DNA from: Micavibrio sp. UBA5572
GTDB lineage: Bacteria; Pseudomonadota; Alphaproteobacteria; Micavibrionales; Micavibrionaceae
Assembly: GCA_002425415.1 (NCBI GenBank)
Contig: DIMG01000033.1
Coordinates: forward strand, 84,937-148,936
DNA length: 64,000 bases
Direction of reading: 5' to 3'
How positions within the stretch are numbered: position 1 is the first letter of the stretch; each line of letters opens with the position of its first letter. Below are positions 16,672-25,500 of the stretch, piece by piece. Both the position numbers and the translations under genes were made by a program. The notes below the pieces were generated by a model. The model searched no databases and was not told the DNA's origin. It saw only the letters and a program-made list of their open reading frames with translations.

Positions 16672-17908
16672 AACGCAAGGCCTCCACCGGATCGAGATTG
16701 GCGGCACGCTTCGCAGGATAAACAGTTGCAAGAATAGATATCACAACCGCAATCCCGATAATGAAGACAATCTCCATCCAATCAACCACAGCGGGAAGCT
16801 TGGACAGAAAATAAACTTCTCCAGGAAATAAATTGGTATTGGTCAACCCTTCAAAAAACCGACGGATAGACTCGATATTCACCGCAAACACAATCCCGAG
16901 CAAAGCACCCATAGCAGTCCCCGCAATCCCGACACTCGCCCCTGTCAAAATAAATATTTTCAAAATGCTCGACCGGAATGCGCCCATGGTTCGCATAATA
17001 GCAATGCCCCGCGCTTTGTCATTCACCAACATAATCATGCTCGAGATAATATTAAACGCGGCAATCAAAATAATCAGCAACAGAATAATAAACATAACAT
17101 TGCGCTCGACCTCAACCGCTGAGAAAAAACTGGCATTGGAATCCCGCCAATCATAAACCCCTGCCCGACCATGCGTCACGACCGAAAGCGCGTCCTTGAT
17201 CTTGCCGATTTTCTCGGGATGATCGGTCATAATCTCCAATAAATTGGCAGAGGTTTCAGGCATCTGGAAAAATTTCTGCGCACTATCAATCGGCATAAAG
17301 ACATAACCGGAATTATATTCATACATTCCAACATCAAAAATCATCGCAATGCGGTACTGTCCTGTCCTAGGGATAGTCCCGAACGGCGAAGCCTTCCCAT
17401 TGGGCGACATCAAAGTCATATTATCTCCGACGGACAACTCGAACCGTTCAGCCAATTTGACACCAATAGCCACAACATTTCCCGAAAAATCATCCATCGA
17501 CCCGTCAATGACCGAAGAGGACAATAACGGCTTATGCTTGAAATACTCTTCTGTGAATCCTCGCGCCATCGCGCCACTGGCTTGCCCCTTGGATGTCACC
17601 AAAACTTGTCCTTCAACCACAGGAGCAGCAGACACAACACCATCAACATTTTCAAGATCACCAAGCAAAGCCTGATAATTTTGAATGGGACCGCCGGATA
17701 CAAATACATTCAAATGCCCGTTTAATCCGACAATCCGGTCAACCAACTGGATATGAAATCCGTTCATCACCGACATAACAATTATCAAGGTCGCAACACC
17801 AATCATAATACCGATAAAAGAAAACGCGGCAATCACAGACACAAAGCCTTCCGCTTTTCGCGCCCGCAAATATCTCATCGCCATCATAATTTCAAATTGA
17901 GAGAACAT
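16664..17908 (-). CDS. lolC: Lipoprotein-releasing system permease, LolC/LolE family
   Basis: Membrane subunit of the lipoprotein release transporter. The 414-residue protein has the MacB/LolC layout: one N-terminal membrane segment (residues about 22-47, with 'GIMIGVATLIIVMSVMNGF'), a large periplasmic domain (about 48-265), and three C-terminal membrane segments (about 270-300, 315-350 and 375-400). It ends in the family's 'YPAKRAANLDPVEALRYE'. Only one LolC/E-type gene is present, so a homodimer with LolD is likely, as in other alphaproteobacteria. The 2H phosphoesterase gene ends 2 bases before it in the other order of transcription, so the genes are packed in one unit. Confidence 0.95.
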   Translation of the reverse strand: MFSQFEIMMAMRYLRARKAEGFVSVIAAFSFIGIMIGVATLIIVMSVMNGFHIQLVDRIVGLNGHLNVFVSGGPIQNYQALLGDLENVDGVVSAAPVVEGQVLVTSKGQASGAMARGFTEEYFKHKPLLSSSVIDGSMDDFSGNVVAIGVKLAERFELSVGDNMTLMSPNGKASPFGTIPRTGQYRIAMIFDVGMYEYNSGYVFMPIDSAQKFFQMPETSANLLEIMTDHPEKIGKIKDALSVVTHGRAGVYDWRDSNASFFSAVEVERNVMFIILLLIILIAAFNIISSMIMLVNDKARGIAIMRTMGAFRSSILKIFILTGASVGIAGTAMGALLGIVFAVNIESIRRFFEGLTNTNLFPGEVYFLSKLPAVVDWMEIVFIIGIAVVISILATVYPAKRAANLDPVEALRYE

Positions 17909-17910
17909 GC

Positions 17911-18453
17911 TTATTTTTTATCTCCTAAAAATTGGCCGTAACAATCAGAATAACCGACTTCAATCTTCCAATCAGAACCAACAAAATCAATAACCTCCGC
18001 AGGAAAACAAAAAGGAGGAAATAGGCTTTGTTCATTAATTCGCGCAAATGTCATATGCGGCCAAAAATTTTCAAGACTTCTATTGAGGGGCAATAAATGA
18101 GATTGATTCAAAATTTTATGAACTTCTGCTTGTACTTGGCTTAAATCTTCAGTTTTCTGAACTTCCAATCCGATCCACAAATAAGATTTTTTACCAAGAA
18201 CATCTCGACGAATATACATATGTTTAAATTGAATTACGACGGACAAAGAGACATCAAGCAATTTCTCCCTGATATTAGTAAGAATATGCCGATCATTACT
18301 TTTGAATTGTCCTAACGTAATATGAGGAAAGACAACATCAGATAAACAATATCCATCTTGAAAATCTAAAAAGAACTCTTGCGCAAAAGAAACAGCTTTG
18401 CGAGCGAAAATATTATCCGGTATTAAAACTATATTATAATACTCATCAGACAT
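17911..18453 (-). CDS. 2H phosphoesterase-like protein (LigT/cyclic phosphodiesterase superfamily)
   Basis: The 180-residue protein has two evenly spaced H-x-T/S motifs, 'FPHITLGQF' (residues about 43-51) and 'WPHMTFARI' (about 130-138), each followed by a beta strand. This is the defining arrangement of the 2H phosphoesterase superfamily, whose members open cyclic phosphodiesters or cut 2',5'-linked nucleotides and RNA ends. The real substrate cannot be told from sequence. It lies 4 bases after proS and 2 bases before lolC, so it is transcribed with them. This location is not part of the usual alphaproteobacterial proS-lolC order and looks like an insertion. Confidence 0.75.
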   Translation of the reverse strand: MSDEYYNIVLIPDNIFARKAVSFAQEFFLDFQDGYCLSDVVFPHITLGQFKSNDRHILTNIREKLLDVSLSVVIQFKHMYIRRDVLGKKSYLWIGLEVQKTEDLSQVQAEVHKILNQSHLLPLNRSLENFWPHMTFARINEQSLFPPFCFPAEVIDFVGSDWKIEVGYSDCYGQFLGDKK

Positions 18454-18457
18454 CAGG

Positions 18458-19942
18458 TTAATACGACTTTCCGATCAAAACCATACGGCCTTCATCTTCA
18501 AATGGCATACAACGTGTTGTCAAAGCATTGTCTTTACGATACACCGCCAAAGCTTCATCCGTTAACAACTCAACAGGAATTTTTGCAAATCCCAATTCAA
18601 GGGAGGTTTCAAAATACTCTTTCATCGCACCCGCCGTCTGACAGTCCACAACGCGCGATTTTGAATAGCTTTGTGAAGTCTTCAACATCGAGTGATGCAT
18701 ATCATCCAGAATATTTTTAATCGACCCGATAAACTCGTCAACCGAGCAAGATGTTTTGGACTCTCTGCCCAAATCGCGCCGTGTATGAGTCAATTTCCCT
18801 TCTTCGACTTCACGTCCACCCACTTCAACACGAAGAGGGACACCGCGCTTGATAGCCGCCCACATTTTATCCGGTGCACGCGCATCCGATAAATCAATAT
18901 GAACCCGAACACCGACCGCTTTAAGTTGCGCCGCAATGTTTTGAGCATATTCAATCACAGCAGCAGCCCCATCATCACCTTTGGTAATAGGTAGAATAAT
19001 AACCTGTTGCGGAGCAATACGAGGCGGCATTTTTAAACCATCATCATCCCCATGGGTCATAATCAAACCACCGATAGAACGGGTCGATAATCCCCATGAT
19101 GTTGTATGGGCGAAATGTTCGCTTCCATCACGACCTTGGAATTTAATCCCGCAGGATTTAGAAAAATTCTGACCAAGATTATGAGACGTCGCCGCTTGCA
19201 ACGCCTTACCATCTTGCATCATTGATTCAATAGAATAGGTACGAACCGCACCAGGAAATCTTTCATCCGCCGTTTTTTCACCACAAAACGGAGACATTGC
19301 CAGAAAATCAACATACAAGGAGCGATAAACTTCCAACATTTTACGAGCATCAGCCTCGGCCTGCTCGGCAGTTTCAAAAGCATTATGGCCTTCTTGCCAC
19401 AAAAATTCGGAAGTCCGCAGAAATAACCGTGTCCGCATTTCCCAACGCATAACATTACACCATTGGTTCAACAGCAAAGGCAAATCACGATAGGATTGAA
19501 CCCATTTTGACATTGAATCTCCGATAATGGTTTCAGATGTCGGACGAATAACAAATGGCTCTTCCAATTCCGCAGACGGAGACGGAATAAGCTTTCCTTC
19601 AGGACCCATTTCCAGACGGTGATGAGTTACAACTGCACATTCCTTGGCAAAACCATCAACATGCTCGGCTTCACGGGAAATAAAACTCAACGGAATCAGC
19701 AAAGGGAAATAAGCATTTTGAACCCCTTCATCTTTGATTTTATCATCCAGAGCGCGTTGAATTTGTTCCCACAAACCATAACCATACGGCTTAATCACCA
19801 TAGACCCGCGAACCGGAGAGTTTTCAGCCAGATCAGCAGCTTTAACAACCGATTGATACCACTCCGCAAAATTATCTGCCCGCGTAGGTATAATGGCCGT
19901 ACGTTGTGGGGTCGCTGTTGCGACCTTTTGTGATTGAGTCAT
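18458..19942 (-). CDS. proS: Prolyl-tRNA synthetase, archaeal/eukaryotic-type
   Basis: Charges tRNA-Pro. The 494-residue protein is not the usual bacterial form. It begins near the catalytic core with 'VRGSMVIKPYGYGLWEQIQR' and 'QNAYFPLLIPLSFI', lacks the INS editing domain, has class II motif 2 'RWEMRTRLFLRTSEF' followed by 'QEGHNAF', motif 3 near 'GGLIMTHGDDDGLKMPPRI', an anticodon-binding domain (about residues 305-400), and a C-terminal extension ending in Tyr ('LIGKSY'). These are features of the archaeal/eukaryotic ProRS class, found in only some bacteria; alphaproteobacteria generally carry a bacterial type of about 440 residues. ATG 19942 has AGAGG upstream. The gene still sits in the normal alphaproteobacterial proS slot. 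Confidence 0.93.
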   Translation of the reverse strand: MTQSQKVATATPQRTAIIPTRADNFAEWYQSVVKAADLAENSPVRGSMVIKPYGYGLWEQIQRALDDKIKDEGVQNAYFPLLIPLSFISREAEHVDGFAKECAVVTHHRLEMGPEGKLIPSPSAELEEPFVIRPTSETIIGDSMSKWVQSYRDLPLLLNQWCNVMRWEMRTRLFLRTSEFLWQEGHNAFETAEQAEADARKMLEVYRSLYVDFLAMSPFCGEKTADERFPGAVRTYSIESMMQDGKALQAATSHNLGQNFSKSCGIKFQGRDGSEHFAHTTSWGLSTRSIGGLIMTHGDDDGLKMPPRIAPQQVIILPITKGDDGAAAVIEYAQNIAAQLKAVGVRVHIDLSDARAPDKMWAAIKRGVPLRVEVGGREVEEGKLTHTRRDLGRESKTSCSVDEFIGSIKNILDDMHHSMLKTSQSYSKSRVVDCQTAGAMKEYFETSLELGFAKIPVELLTDEALAVYRKDNALTTRCMPFEDEGRMVLIGKSY

Positions 19943-19999
19943 GTTCGACCTCTAGGATAATGATTATAAAAAATTATAAAATAGCCACAATAAAACAGA

Positions 20000-20557
20000 C
20001 TAGCGACTCATATTCACTGTGCTGCGAGGCAAATCAAACGCCGCTTTTGGTTTTGGAGGCTCAACTGTCATCGAACTGGCCACAGAACCAGCTTCAGGTT
20101 TTGTTTCAGGAACAACACGCACAGGTGCCGGAGGCTCAGGATTTTTCCGTGTATCGACACCACAAAAAGACGCTACATTTTCAGAAATATCCTGACCGTT
20201 ATATTCAACACGTCCATCATTATACAGTTTCAAATTACCGACGACCGCTTCGGTCTCGACACCATCTCCCAAAGGAATATTCATAGCCTTACCCAAATCA
20301 ACACTCAAAGGAACTTCCAGATATTCTGGCGCAGGGATAGGCGACGGAGCAAGATCCGCAGGAACAACCACATTACCATCCACATCAACCCCTGACTGAA
20401 AAGCAACATCAGATGCAACAAAATGCTTCTCGCATATGACTTTTGCCACTGCGATTGAAGAGCTGACACCATCGGTTTTATCAGCAGCAACAGCAGCATT
20501 GCCCCAAAGCAGTAAAGATAAAACAGGCGTTAGAAACAAATTCAGGTACATTTTCAT
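20000..20557 (-). CDS. Exported protein of unknown function
   Basis: The 185-residue protein has a signal peptide of about 24 residues ending 'NAAVAA'. The mature part has two separated Cys (in 'KVICEKHF' and 'ASFCGVD'), which could form a disulfide, and a Pro-rich, probably flexible C-terminal third ('NPEPPAPVRVVPETKPEAG'). I do not recognise a family. Its start overlaps the DUF1467 gene stop in an ATGA junction, which indicates co-translation with that membrane protein, and proS follows after about 57 bases. Confidence 0.7.
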   Translation of the reverse strand: MKMYLNLFLTPVLSLLLWGNAAVAADKTDGVSSSIAVAKVICEKHFVASDVAFQSGVDVDGNVVVPADLAPSPIPAPEYLEVPLSVDLGKAMNIPLGDGVETEAVVGNLKLYNDGRVEYNGQDISENVASFCGVDTRKNPEPPAPVRVVPETKPEAGSVASSMTVEPPKPKAAFDLPRSTVNMSR

Positions 20558-20835
20558 TGCGGAGACTCCATCAAATTATCTTGTTCGGCCATTTTAGCAG
20601 CCATGTCATGAAAACTTATGACATTTGAAGCAATCAGTCCATAAACAACCACCCATAATAGACAAGAAATCAATGTCGTGACCAAAAACTTTTTCCCTAA
20701 TCTTGGAAGATCCGGCGCACTTTGCATATTTCCTTCCTGCGGACTGGAAGAAGGACGATTGCCCCAAGGAAGAACAGTAAATAACGTGACCCACCAGATC
20801 ATCAAAAAAACAACGATGCCGCTAATCCAGCCCAT
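20554..20835 (-). CDS. DUF1467 family small membrane protein
   Basis: The 93-residue protein has two membrane segments (residues about 3-24 and 50-72) joined by a polar loop. It carries the family's 'WWVTLFTVLPWGNR' motif, which is typical of DUF1467, a group found mainly in alphaproteobacteria between rnj and proS. The function of the family is unknown. It starts 7 bases after the rnj stop and overlaps the exported protein gene by 4 bases. Confidence 0.85.
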   Translation of the reverse strand: MGWISGIVVFLMIWWVTLFTVLPWGNRPSSSPQEGNMQSAPDLPRLGKKFLVTTLISCLLWVVVYGLIASNVISFHDMAAKMAEQDNLMESPQ

Positions 20836-20842
20836 TTTTAAA

Positions 20843-22525
20843 CTAAACTCTTAATAAATGGATAGAAACTTTTGGTTTAAAACCAAAAACATTGGTTAGA
20901 TAACGCCGACATGCCACGCGCAAATCCTCTTCGATCCGGATTTCATCCACAACACCGTCATCCGACAGATCAACCAGAGTATCTTCGATTTCCTGCTGTA
21001 AATCTCCCAGAATATCTTGTTCGCCTTCATCCGCGCCATCAATCATTCCGATCAAGGTCATCTGCGGGTCAAAAACTAGAACACCTGACGCATTAATCGC
21101 CACGGTAATATGTGCGGCTCCTGAAAATTGTAATTTTCGGCGTTCTTGAATAGCCACGTGGTCAGACGGAATAATCCGCTGCGGCTCAACCGCCAGAACC
21201 CCCGTTTGAACATGATCGACCAAGACCGGAGTCCCGGGTGCCAAACGAATCACCGAACCATTCTGGGGAATAATAGTCTGTGGAATATTACATTCTTTTG
21301 CCAATGATGATTGGGCTTCCAACATCAGATATTCACCATGAACAGGCACAACCAATTCAGGCTTCAACCATGAAAACATATCACGAATTTCATCACGGTA
21401 TGGATGTCCCGACACATGAATCTTATACCCCGCATTGCTGCCGTCAATCACACGCACACCCGATGCACTCAAATGATTTTTTATTAAATTAATATCTTTT
21501 TCATTTCCAGGAATAGCCTTGGAAGAAAAGACCGCAACATCTTGCCGCCCCATCTTGAGCCCCTTCCAGTCCCCACGGGCAATCCGCGCCAAAGCAGCAC
21601 GAGACTCTCCTTGAGATCCAGTCGCAATAATCAAAATTTTATCAGCAGATAAACGAGGTAAATCACGCTCGGAAACAAAATCCTGAATATCCCCCAGATA
21701 CCCGCATTCCCGCGCATTGGAAACCATACGGTGCAAAGACCGTCCTAACAAACATACGCTGCGCCCCGCTTTTTCAGCTGCGCGACAAATACTCTGGATC
21801 CGCCCGACATTGGACGCAAAAATCGTCACCAGAATCCGCCCGTCAATCCCTTGGAAAACTTTACCCAAACCAGCTTCGACATCGGTTTCTGATCCGGCAC
21901 GACCAGGGATAGGCGCATTGGTTGAATCTCCGATATAAGCCAAAACGCCGCTCTCTCCCACAGCCCGCAAAGCAGCTTCATCTGTTTGGACTCCAAGCAC
22001 AGGCGCGGGGTCAAGATTCCAATCTCCCGAATGAACCACCCGCCCATAACGGGTAGAAATAACCGTTAAAACAGCCTGCGGAATAGAATGCGCAACATGA
22101 ATAAATTTCAAAGAAAACGGATCAAGATCAAGCTCGTTTTCACAATCCACCTCGATAATTTTTGCATCCTTGCAATTCGGAAAATCATGGAACTTCGCCC
22201 GCAAAACCGCAGCTGTAAATTTCGTACAATAAATCGGACATTTTAAACGAGGCCACAGATAAGGAACAGCGCCGACATGATCTTCATGCGCATGGGTAAC
22301 CACCAGACCGGCAATATCCTTTTTATACGCTTCAATAAATTTCGGATCAGGAAGAAAAATATCAACATTGGGAAAGCGTTCATCAGCAAACCCGATCCCA
22401 CAATCCATAATCAACCACTTGCCATCACAACAATAAAGATTGAAATTAACGCCAAACTGCTCGCTCCCGCCAAGAGGAACAAAATGAAGGCCTTGCGCAA
22501 AATCTGATTTATCTATTTTTTTCAT
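20843..22525 (-). CDS. rnj: Ribonuclease J
   Basis: Endo- and 5'-exoribonuclease of the metallo-beta-lactamase/beta-CASP class, involved in RNA maturation and decay. The 560-residue protein has 'HAHEDHVGAV' (His78, His80, Asp82, His83), 'HVAHSIPQAV', 'HSGDWNLD', 'IGDSTNA', and the beta-CASP motifs 'IFASNVGRIQS', 'ATGSQGE' and 'HVSGHPYRDE', then 'PVHGEYLML' and a C-terminal domain. It belongs to the conserved nuoN-birA-coaX-rnj series and starts 12 bases after the coaX stop. Confidence 0.95.
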   Translation of the reverse strand: MKKIDKSDFAQGLHFVPLGGSEQFGVNFNLYCCDGKWLIMDCGIGFADERFPNVDIFLPDPKFIEAYKKDIAGLVVTHAHEDHVGAVPYLWPRLKCPIYCTKFTAAVLRAKFHDFPNCKDAKIIEVDCENELDLDPFSLKFIHVAHSIPQAVLTVISTRYGRVVHSGDWNLDPAPVLGVQTDEAALRAVGESGVLAYIGDSTNAPIPGRAGSETDVEAGLGKVFQGIDGRILVTIFASNVGRIQSICRAAEKAGRSVCLLGRSLHRMVSNARECGYLGDIQDFVSERDLPRLSADKILIIATGSQGESRAALARIARGDWKGLKMGRQDVAVFSSKAIPGNEKDINLIKNHLSASGVRVIDGSNAGYKIHVSGHPYRDEIRDMFSWLKPELVVPVHGEYLMLEAQSSLAKECNIPQTIIPQNGSVIRLAPGTPVLVDHVQTGVLAVEPQRIIPSDHVAIQERRKLQFSGAAHITVAINASGVLVFDPQMTLIGMIDGADEGEQDILGDLQQEIEDTLVDLSDDGVVDEIRIEEDLRVACRRYLTNVFGFKPKVSIHLLRV

Positions 22526-22537
22526 GATGGCGAGACA

Positions 22538-23317
22538 CTATAGAGTTTTCACCCGTTGGTAAATGCTCAAAAGCCCTTTCAGGGTCAACTCTTCATCAAC
22601 AATCGAGATCACCGGCAAAACCTCTTTGAATAATGGAGCCAAGCCCCCTGTTGCAATAACGTAAGGTGAACTGCCATATTCTGCACAGATACGGGCAATC
22701 AACCCCTCTACCAACCCGGCATAGCCGTAAAAGACCCCAGATTGCATAGCTTCGACCGTGTTGGTGCCAATTACTTTTGGCGGGCGCGCCACACTGATTT
22801 TCGGCAGTTTTGCAGCCGCTGCATGAAGTGCAGCCATCGATAAATTAACCCCTGGTGCAATAATCCCGCCCATAAAAGCACCATCAAAACCAATCACATC
22901 AATTGTGGTGGCCGTACCAAAATCAACAACAATAGAATCCTTTTTGTAATGCTCGCGAATGCTCACCGCATTAACAATCCGGTCTGCGCCCAGTTCTTGC
23001 GGGCGGTCAATATGAATGGCAATTCCGATTTGCTCTGCCGTAATGTCCGATCCGATAAAAGCAGGCTCTAACCCAAATCCCTTCTGGCAAAATTCCCGCA
23101 AGGAAAAATTAGCATCCGGCACCACTGAAGAAATAATCACATCAAGCACATGATCCAACGTGACTTTGGACAATTCAAAATGTTGGGAAATAAACGCCAG
23201 ATATTCATCTGCCGTCCGCGCCGCATCAGTCTTGCAACGCCAGATACCTTTCAAATCATCCCCGTCATATAACGCAAAAACCACATTGGTATTCCCGCAA
23301 TCCACTACGAACAACAT
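22538..23317 (-). CDS. coaX: Type III pantothenate kinase
   Basis: Phosphorylates pantothenate, the first step of coenzyme A synthesis. The 259-residue protein has the ASKHA-fold motifs of CoaX: 'DCGNTNVVFALYD' (residues 6-18, phosphate binding), 'GADRIVNAVSIREHY' (pantothenate binding, with the catalytic-site Asp) and 'VDFGTATTIDVI'. The length is normal. It lies 2 bases after birA and 12 before rnj, so all are read together. Confidence 0.95.
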   Translation of the reverse strand: MLFVVDCGNTNVVFALYDGDDLKGIWRCKTDAARTADEYLAFISQHFELSKVTLDHVLDVIISSVVPDANFSLREFCQKGFGLEPAFIGSDITAEQIGIAIHIDRPQELGADRIVNAVSIREHYKKDSIVVDFGTATTIDVIGFDGAFMGGIIAPGVNLSMAALHAAAAKLPKISVARPPKVIGTNTVEAMQSGVFYGYAGLVEGLIARICAEYGSSPYVIATGGLAPLFKEVLPVISIVDEELTLKGLLSIYQRVKTL

Positions 23318-23319
23318 GA

Positions 23320-24051
23320 CTATAAATCCTTTCCAAAAAACACATCGGCGGAGTGAACAATTTTCATTCCTGCTCCATTATCCATTTTTACCCTTAAAGC
23401 TCCGTCTGACTCAAGTCCATCGAATACACCGGAAAAACTTTCCTGAAGCGTGCGAACCGTTATAACTTGGCCCAACCCACGCGCCCGATCCAGCCATCGA
23501 TCTAAAAGGACAAGAAACCCATCGCACTCCAAAACACCCATCTGGGCATCCAGATTCACCAAAAAACGATCCAGAAAATCGACAACGCCAACATCATTTG
23601 ACAACACTTGATTGAGATAGGCAGCGTCTTCCGGTGCATGAGAAATATTTAATCCAATCCCCATCAATAAATAGGGCTCATGAATTTCCAATAAAATACC
23701 CGCAAGTTTTTTGCCATTGATCCAAACATCATTCGGCCATTTATGTTCAATACAACACTCTTCCCCGACAAATTCCAAAACAGTTTGAGACAATGCAACC
23801 GCCGCCACAAAAGAATAATTGGCAGCCAACGCCACATCGAATGTCATCGGCACAGAAAATGTTGCCTGAAGATTCCCCGATAAAGATGACCAACCGCGCC
23901 CTGCCCGACCACGCCCCGATGTCTGGTGATCTGCCCGCACAACGAAAAAACCCGAAGCTCCCTCCGCAATCAATTGTTTAGCAACATCCTGCGTACTGGT
24001 CACTTCGGGGAAATAATGGATTGCCCAACGGGAAGGCATAAACAAAGTCAT
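23320..24051 (-). CDS. birA: Biotin--[acetyl-CoA-carboxylase] ligase, monofunctional
   Basis: Attaches biotin to biotin-dependent carboxylases. The 243-residue protein has 'EVTSTQDVAK', 'TSGRGRAGRGWSS' (biotinyl-AMP loop), 'HKWPNDVWINGKKLAGIL' and 'GIGLNI'. There is no N-terminal helix-turn-helix, so it is an enzyme only, not a repressor. ATG 24051 shares one base with the nuoN stop (TAATG), so translation is coupled. The longer frame upstream lies inside nuoN and is not used. Confidence 0.93.
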   Translation of the reverse strand: MTLFMPSRWAIHYFPEVTSTQDVAKQLIAEGASGFFVVRADHQTSGRGRAGRGWSSLSGNLQATFSVPMTFDVALAANYSFVAAVALSQTVLEFVGEECCIEHKWPNDVWINGKKLAGILLEIHEPYLLMGIGLNISHAPEDAAYLNQVLSNDVGVVDFLDRFLVNLDAQMGVLECDGFLVLLDRWLDRARGLGQVITVRTLQESFSGVFDGLESDGALRVKMDNGAGMKIVHSADVFFGKDL

Positions 24052-25499
24052 TAAGGGAACAATGACCCCGCCGCAATTTGCGCCTGATCCAACAAAGCAT
24101 TCGGCAAAACCGTAAAGACCAGAATAAATACGACAGATCCAACCATAACAATTTTGCGTGAAATTGAACAATCGCAATCAAACGCACCAATTGGCTCATC
24201 AAACAACATCACTTTTATCACGCGCAAATAATAATAGGACGCAACGACCGATGCAAGAACACCAAGCACCGCAACCGTAAAAAATCCTCCAGCAACCGCA
24301 GCTTGAAACACAAACAATTTGGCAAAAAATCCGGCCATGGGCGGCAAACCGCTCATAGAAAACAACAACGCCACCAAAGAATAGGCCATAAACGGAGCTT
24401 TTTTTCCAAGACCGGCAAAATCAGAAATATTTTCCAAAGCAACACCTTGCCGTTTCAACCCCATCAATACAGCAAAAACACCAGCCGTCATAATCATGTA
24501 AATCATCAGATAAAGAATAACCGAGGCCACGCCTTCCGGCTCACCAGATAACAACCCCAATAAGGCATAACCCATATTGGCAATCGATGAATAAGCAATC
24601 AGACGTTTGAAATTTTGCTGTGCCAAACCGGCAAACGCCCCGACAATCATTGATCCCAAAGCCACAAAAATCAAGATTTGCGAAGCCTGATCGTGAAGAG
24701 ACGCAAAAGGCCCTGTCAAAAGGCGAATAATCAAACCAAATGCAGCAACCTTTGGCACAATCGCAAATAAAGCCGTCACAGATGTCGGCGCTCCTTGATA
24801 AACATCAGGTGTCCACATGTGAAAAGGTACCCCGGAAATTTTGAACACCAAACCGGCAAGAATAAAAACCATCCCGACCATTGCCCCCGCCGGTAATTCC
24901 AACGGAGAAAGCGCAGCCCCAATACCGGCATAAGACAATGTTCCGGTAAATCCATAAACCAATGAAATCCCAAACAGCAAAAGTCCGGAAGACAACGCCC
25001 CAAGAATAAAATATTTCAAACCCGCCTCTGCGGATGCCAAACGATCCCGCCGAACCGCAGCCAAAACATAAAGGCACAAAGACGATAATTCCAATGAAAC
25101 GTAAAGGGCAAGCAAATTATTAGCCGACACCATAAACAACATTCCAACACCAGATAAAAGATACAGCAAAGGAATTTCAAACTTCAAAACCTGATTTTCT
25201 TTGAGCCAGCTAACCGACAACAACGTTGAAACCAACAACCCCGCAAAAATCACCAACCGCATCCATACGGAAAAACCATCAACAATAATCATACCGCCCA
25301 AAGTATCCAACGGACGCCCGTCATCATACCCCAACAACAAACATCCACCGACTGCAAAAATAGCCACCACAGCAGACAGGATAAACGAGACACTGGACGT
25401 TCCACGCAACGCCCCCAACATAAGCAGCAGCAATCCCGCACACACCGTAAAAATTTCCGGCATTAAAGGGCTAACCATCATCCAGTTCCAAGCTGACAT
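24051..25499 (-). CDS. nuoN: NADH-quinone oxidoreductase subunit N
   Basis: One of three antiporter-like proton-pumping subunits of complex I. The protein of about 482 residues has 14 predicted membrane segments, the TM7-region motif around 'VFKISGVPFHMWTPDVYQG', with the conserved Lys, and a discontinuous helix near 'LAQQNFKRLIAYSSIANMGY'. ATG 25499 has GGGTG 6 bases upstream; a GTG at 25508 is the alternative. It starts 1 base after the nuoM stop and overlaps birA. Confidence 0.95.
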   Translation of the reverse strand: MSAWNWMMVSPLMPEIFTVCAGLLLLMLGALRGTSSVSFILSAVVAIFAVGGCLLLGYDDGRPLDTLGGMIIVDGFSVWMRLVIFAGLLVSTLLSVSWLKENQVLKFEIPLLYLLSGVGMLFMVSANNLLALYVSLELSSLCLYVLAAVRRDRLASAEAGLKYFILGALSSGLLLFGISLVYGFTGTLSYAGIGAALSPLELPAGAMVGMVFILAGLVFKISGVPFHMWTPDVYQGAPTSVTALFAIVPKVAAFGLIIRLLTGPFASLHDQASQILIFVALGSMIVGAFAGLAQQNFKRLIAYSSIANMGYALLGLLSGEPEGVASVILYLMIYMIMTAGVFAVLMGLKRQGVALENISDFAGLGKKAPFMAYSLVALLFSMSGLPPMAGFFAKLFVFQAAVAGGFFTVAVLGVLASVVASYYYLRVIKVMLFDEPIGAFDCDCSISRKIVMVGSVVFILVFTVLPNALLDQAQIAAGSLFP

Positions 25500-25500
25500 A

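Noticed and set aside
24052..24177. N-terminal extension of BirA that might supply a helix-turn-helix
   Set aside because: It is nuoN sequence read in another frame; the extension does not resemble a helix-turn-helix, and the start in the TAATG junction is normal.
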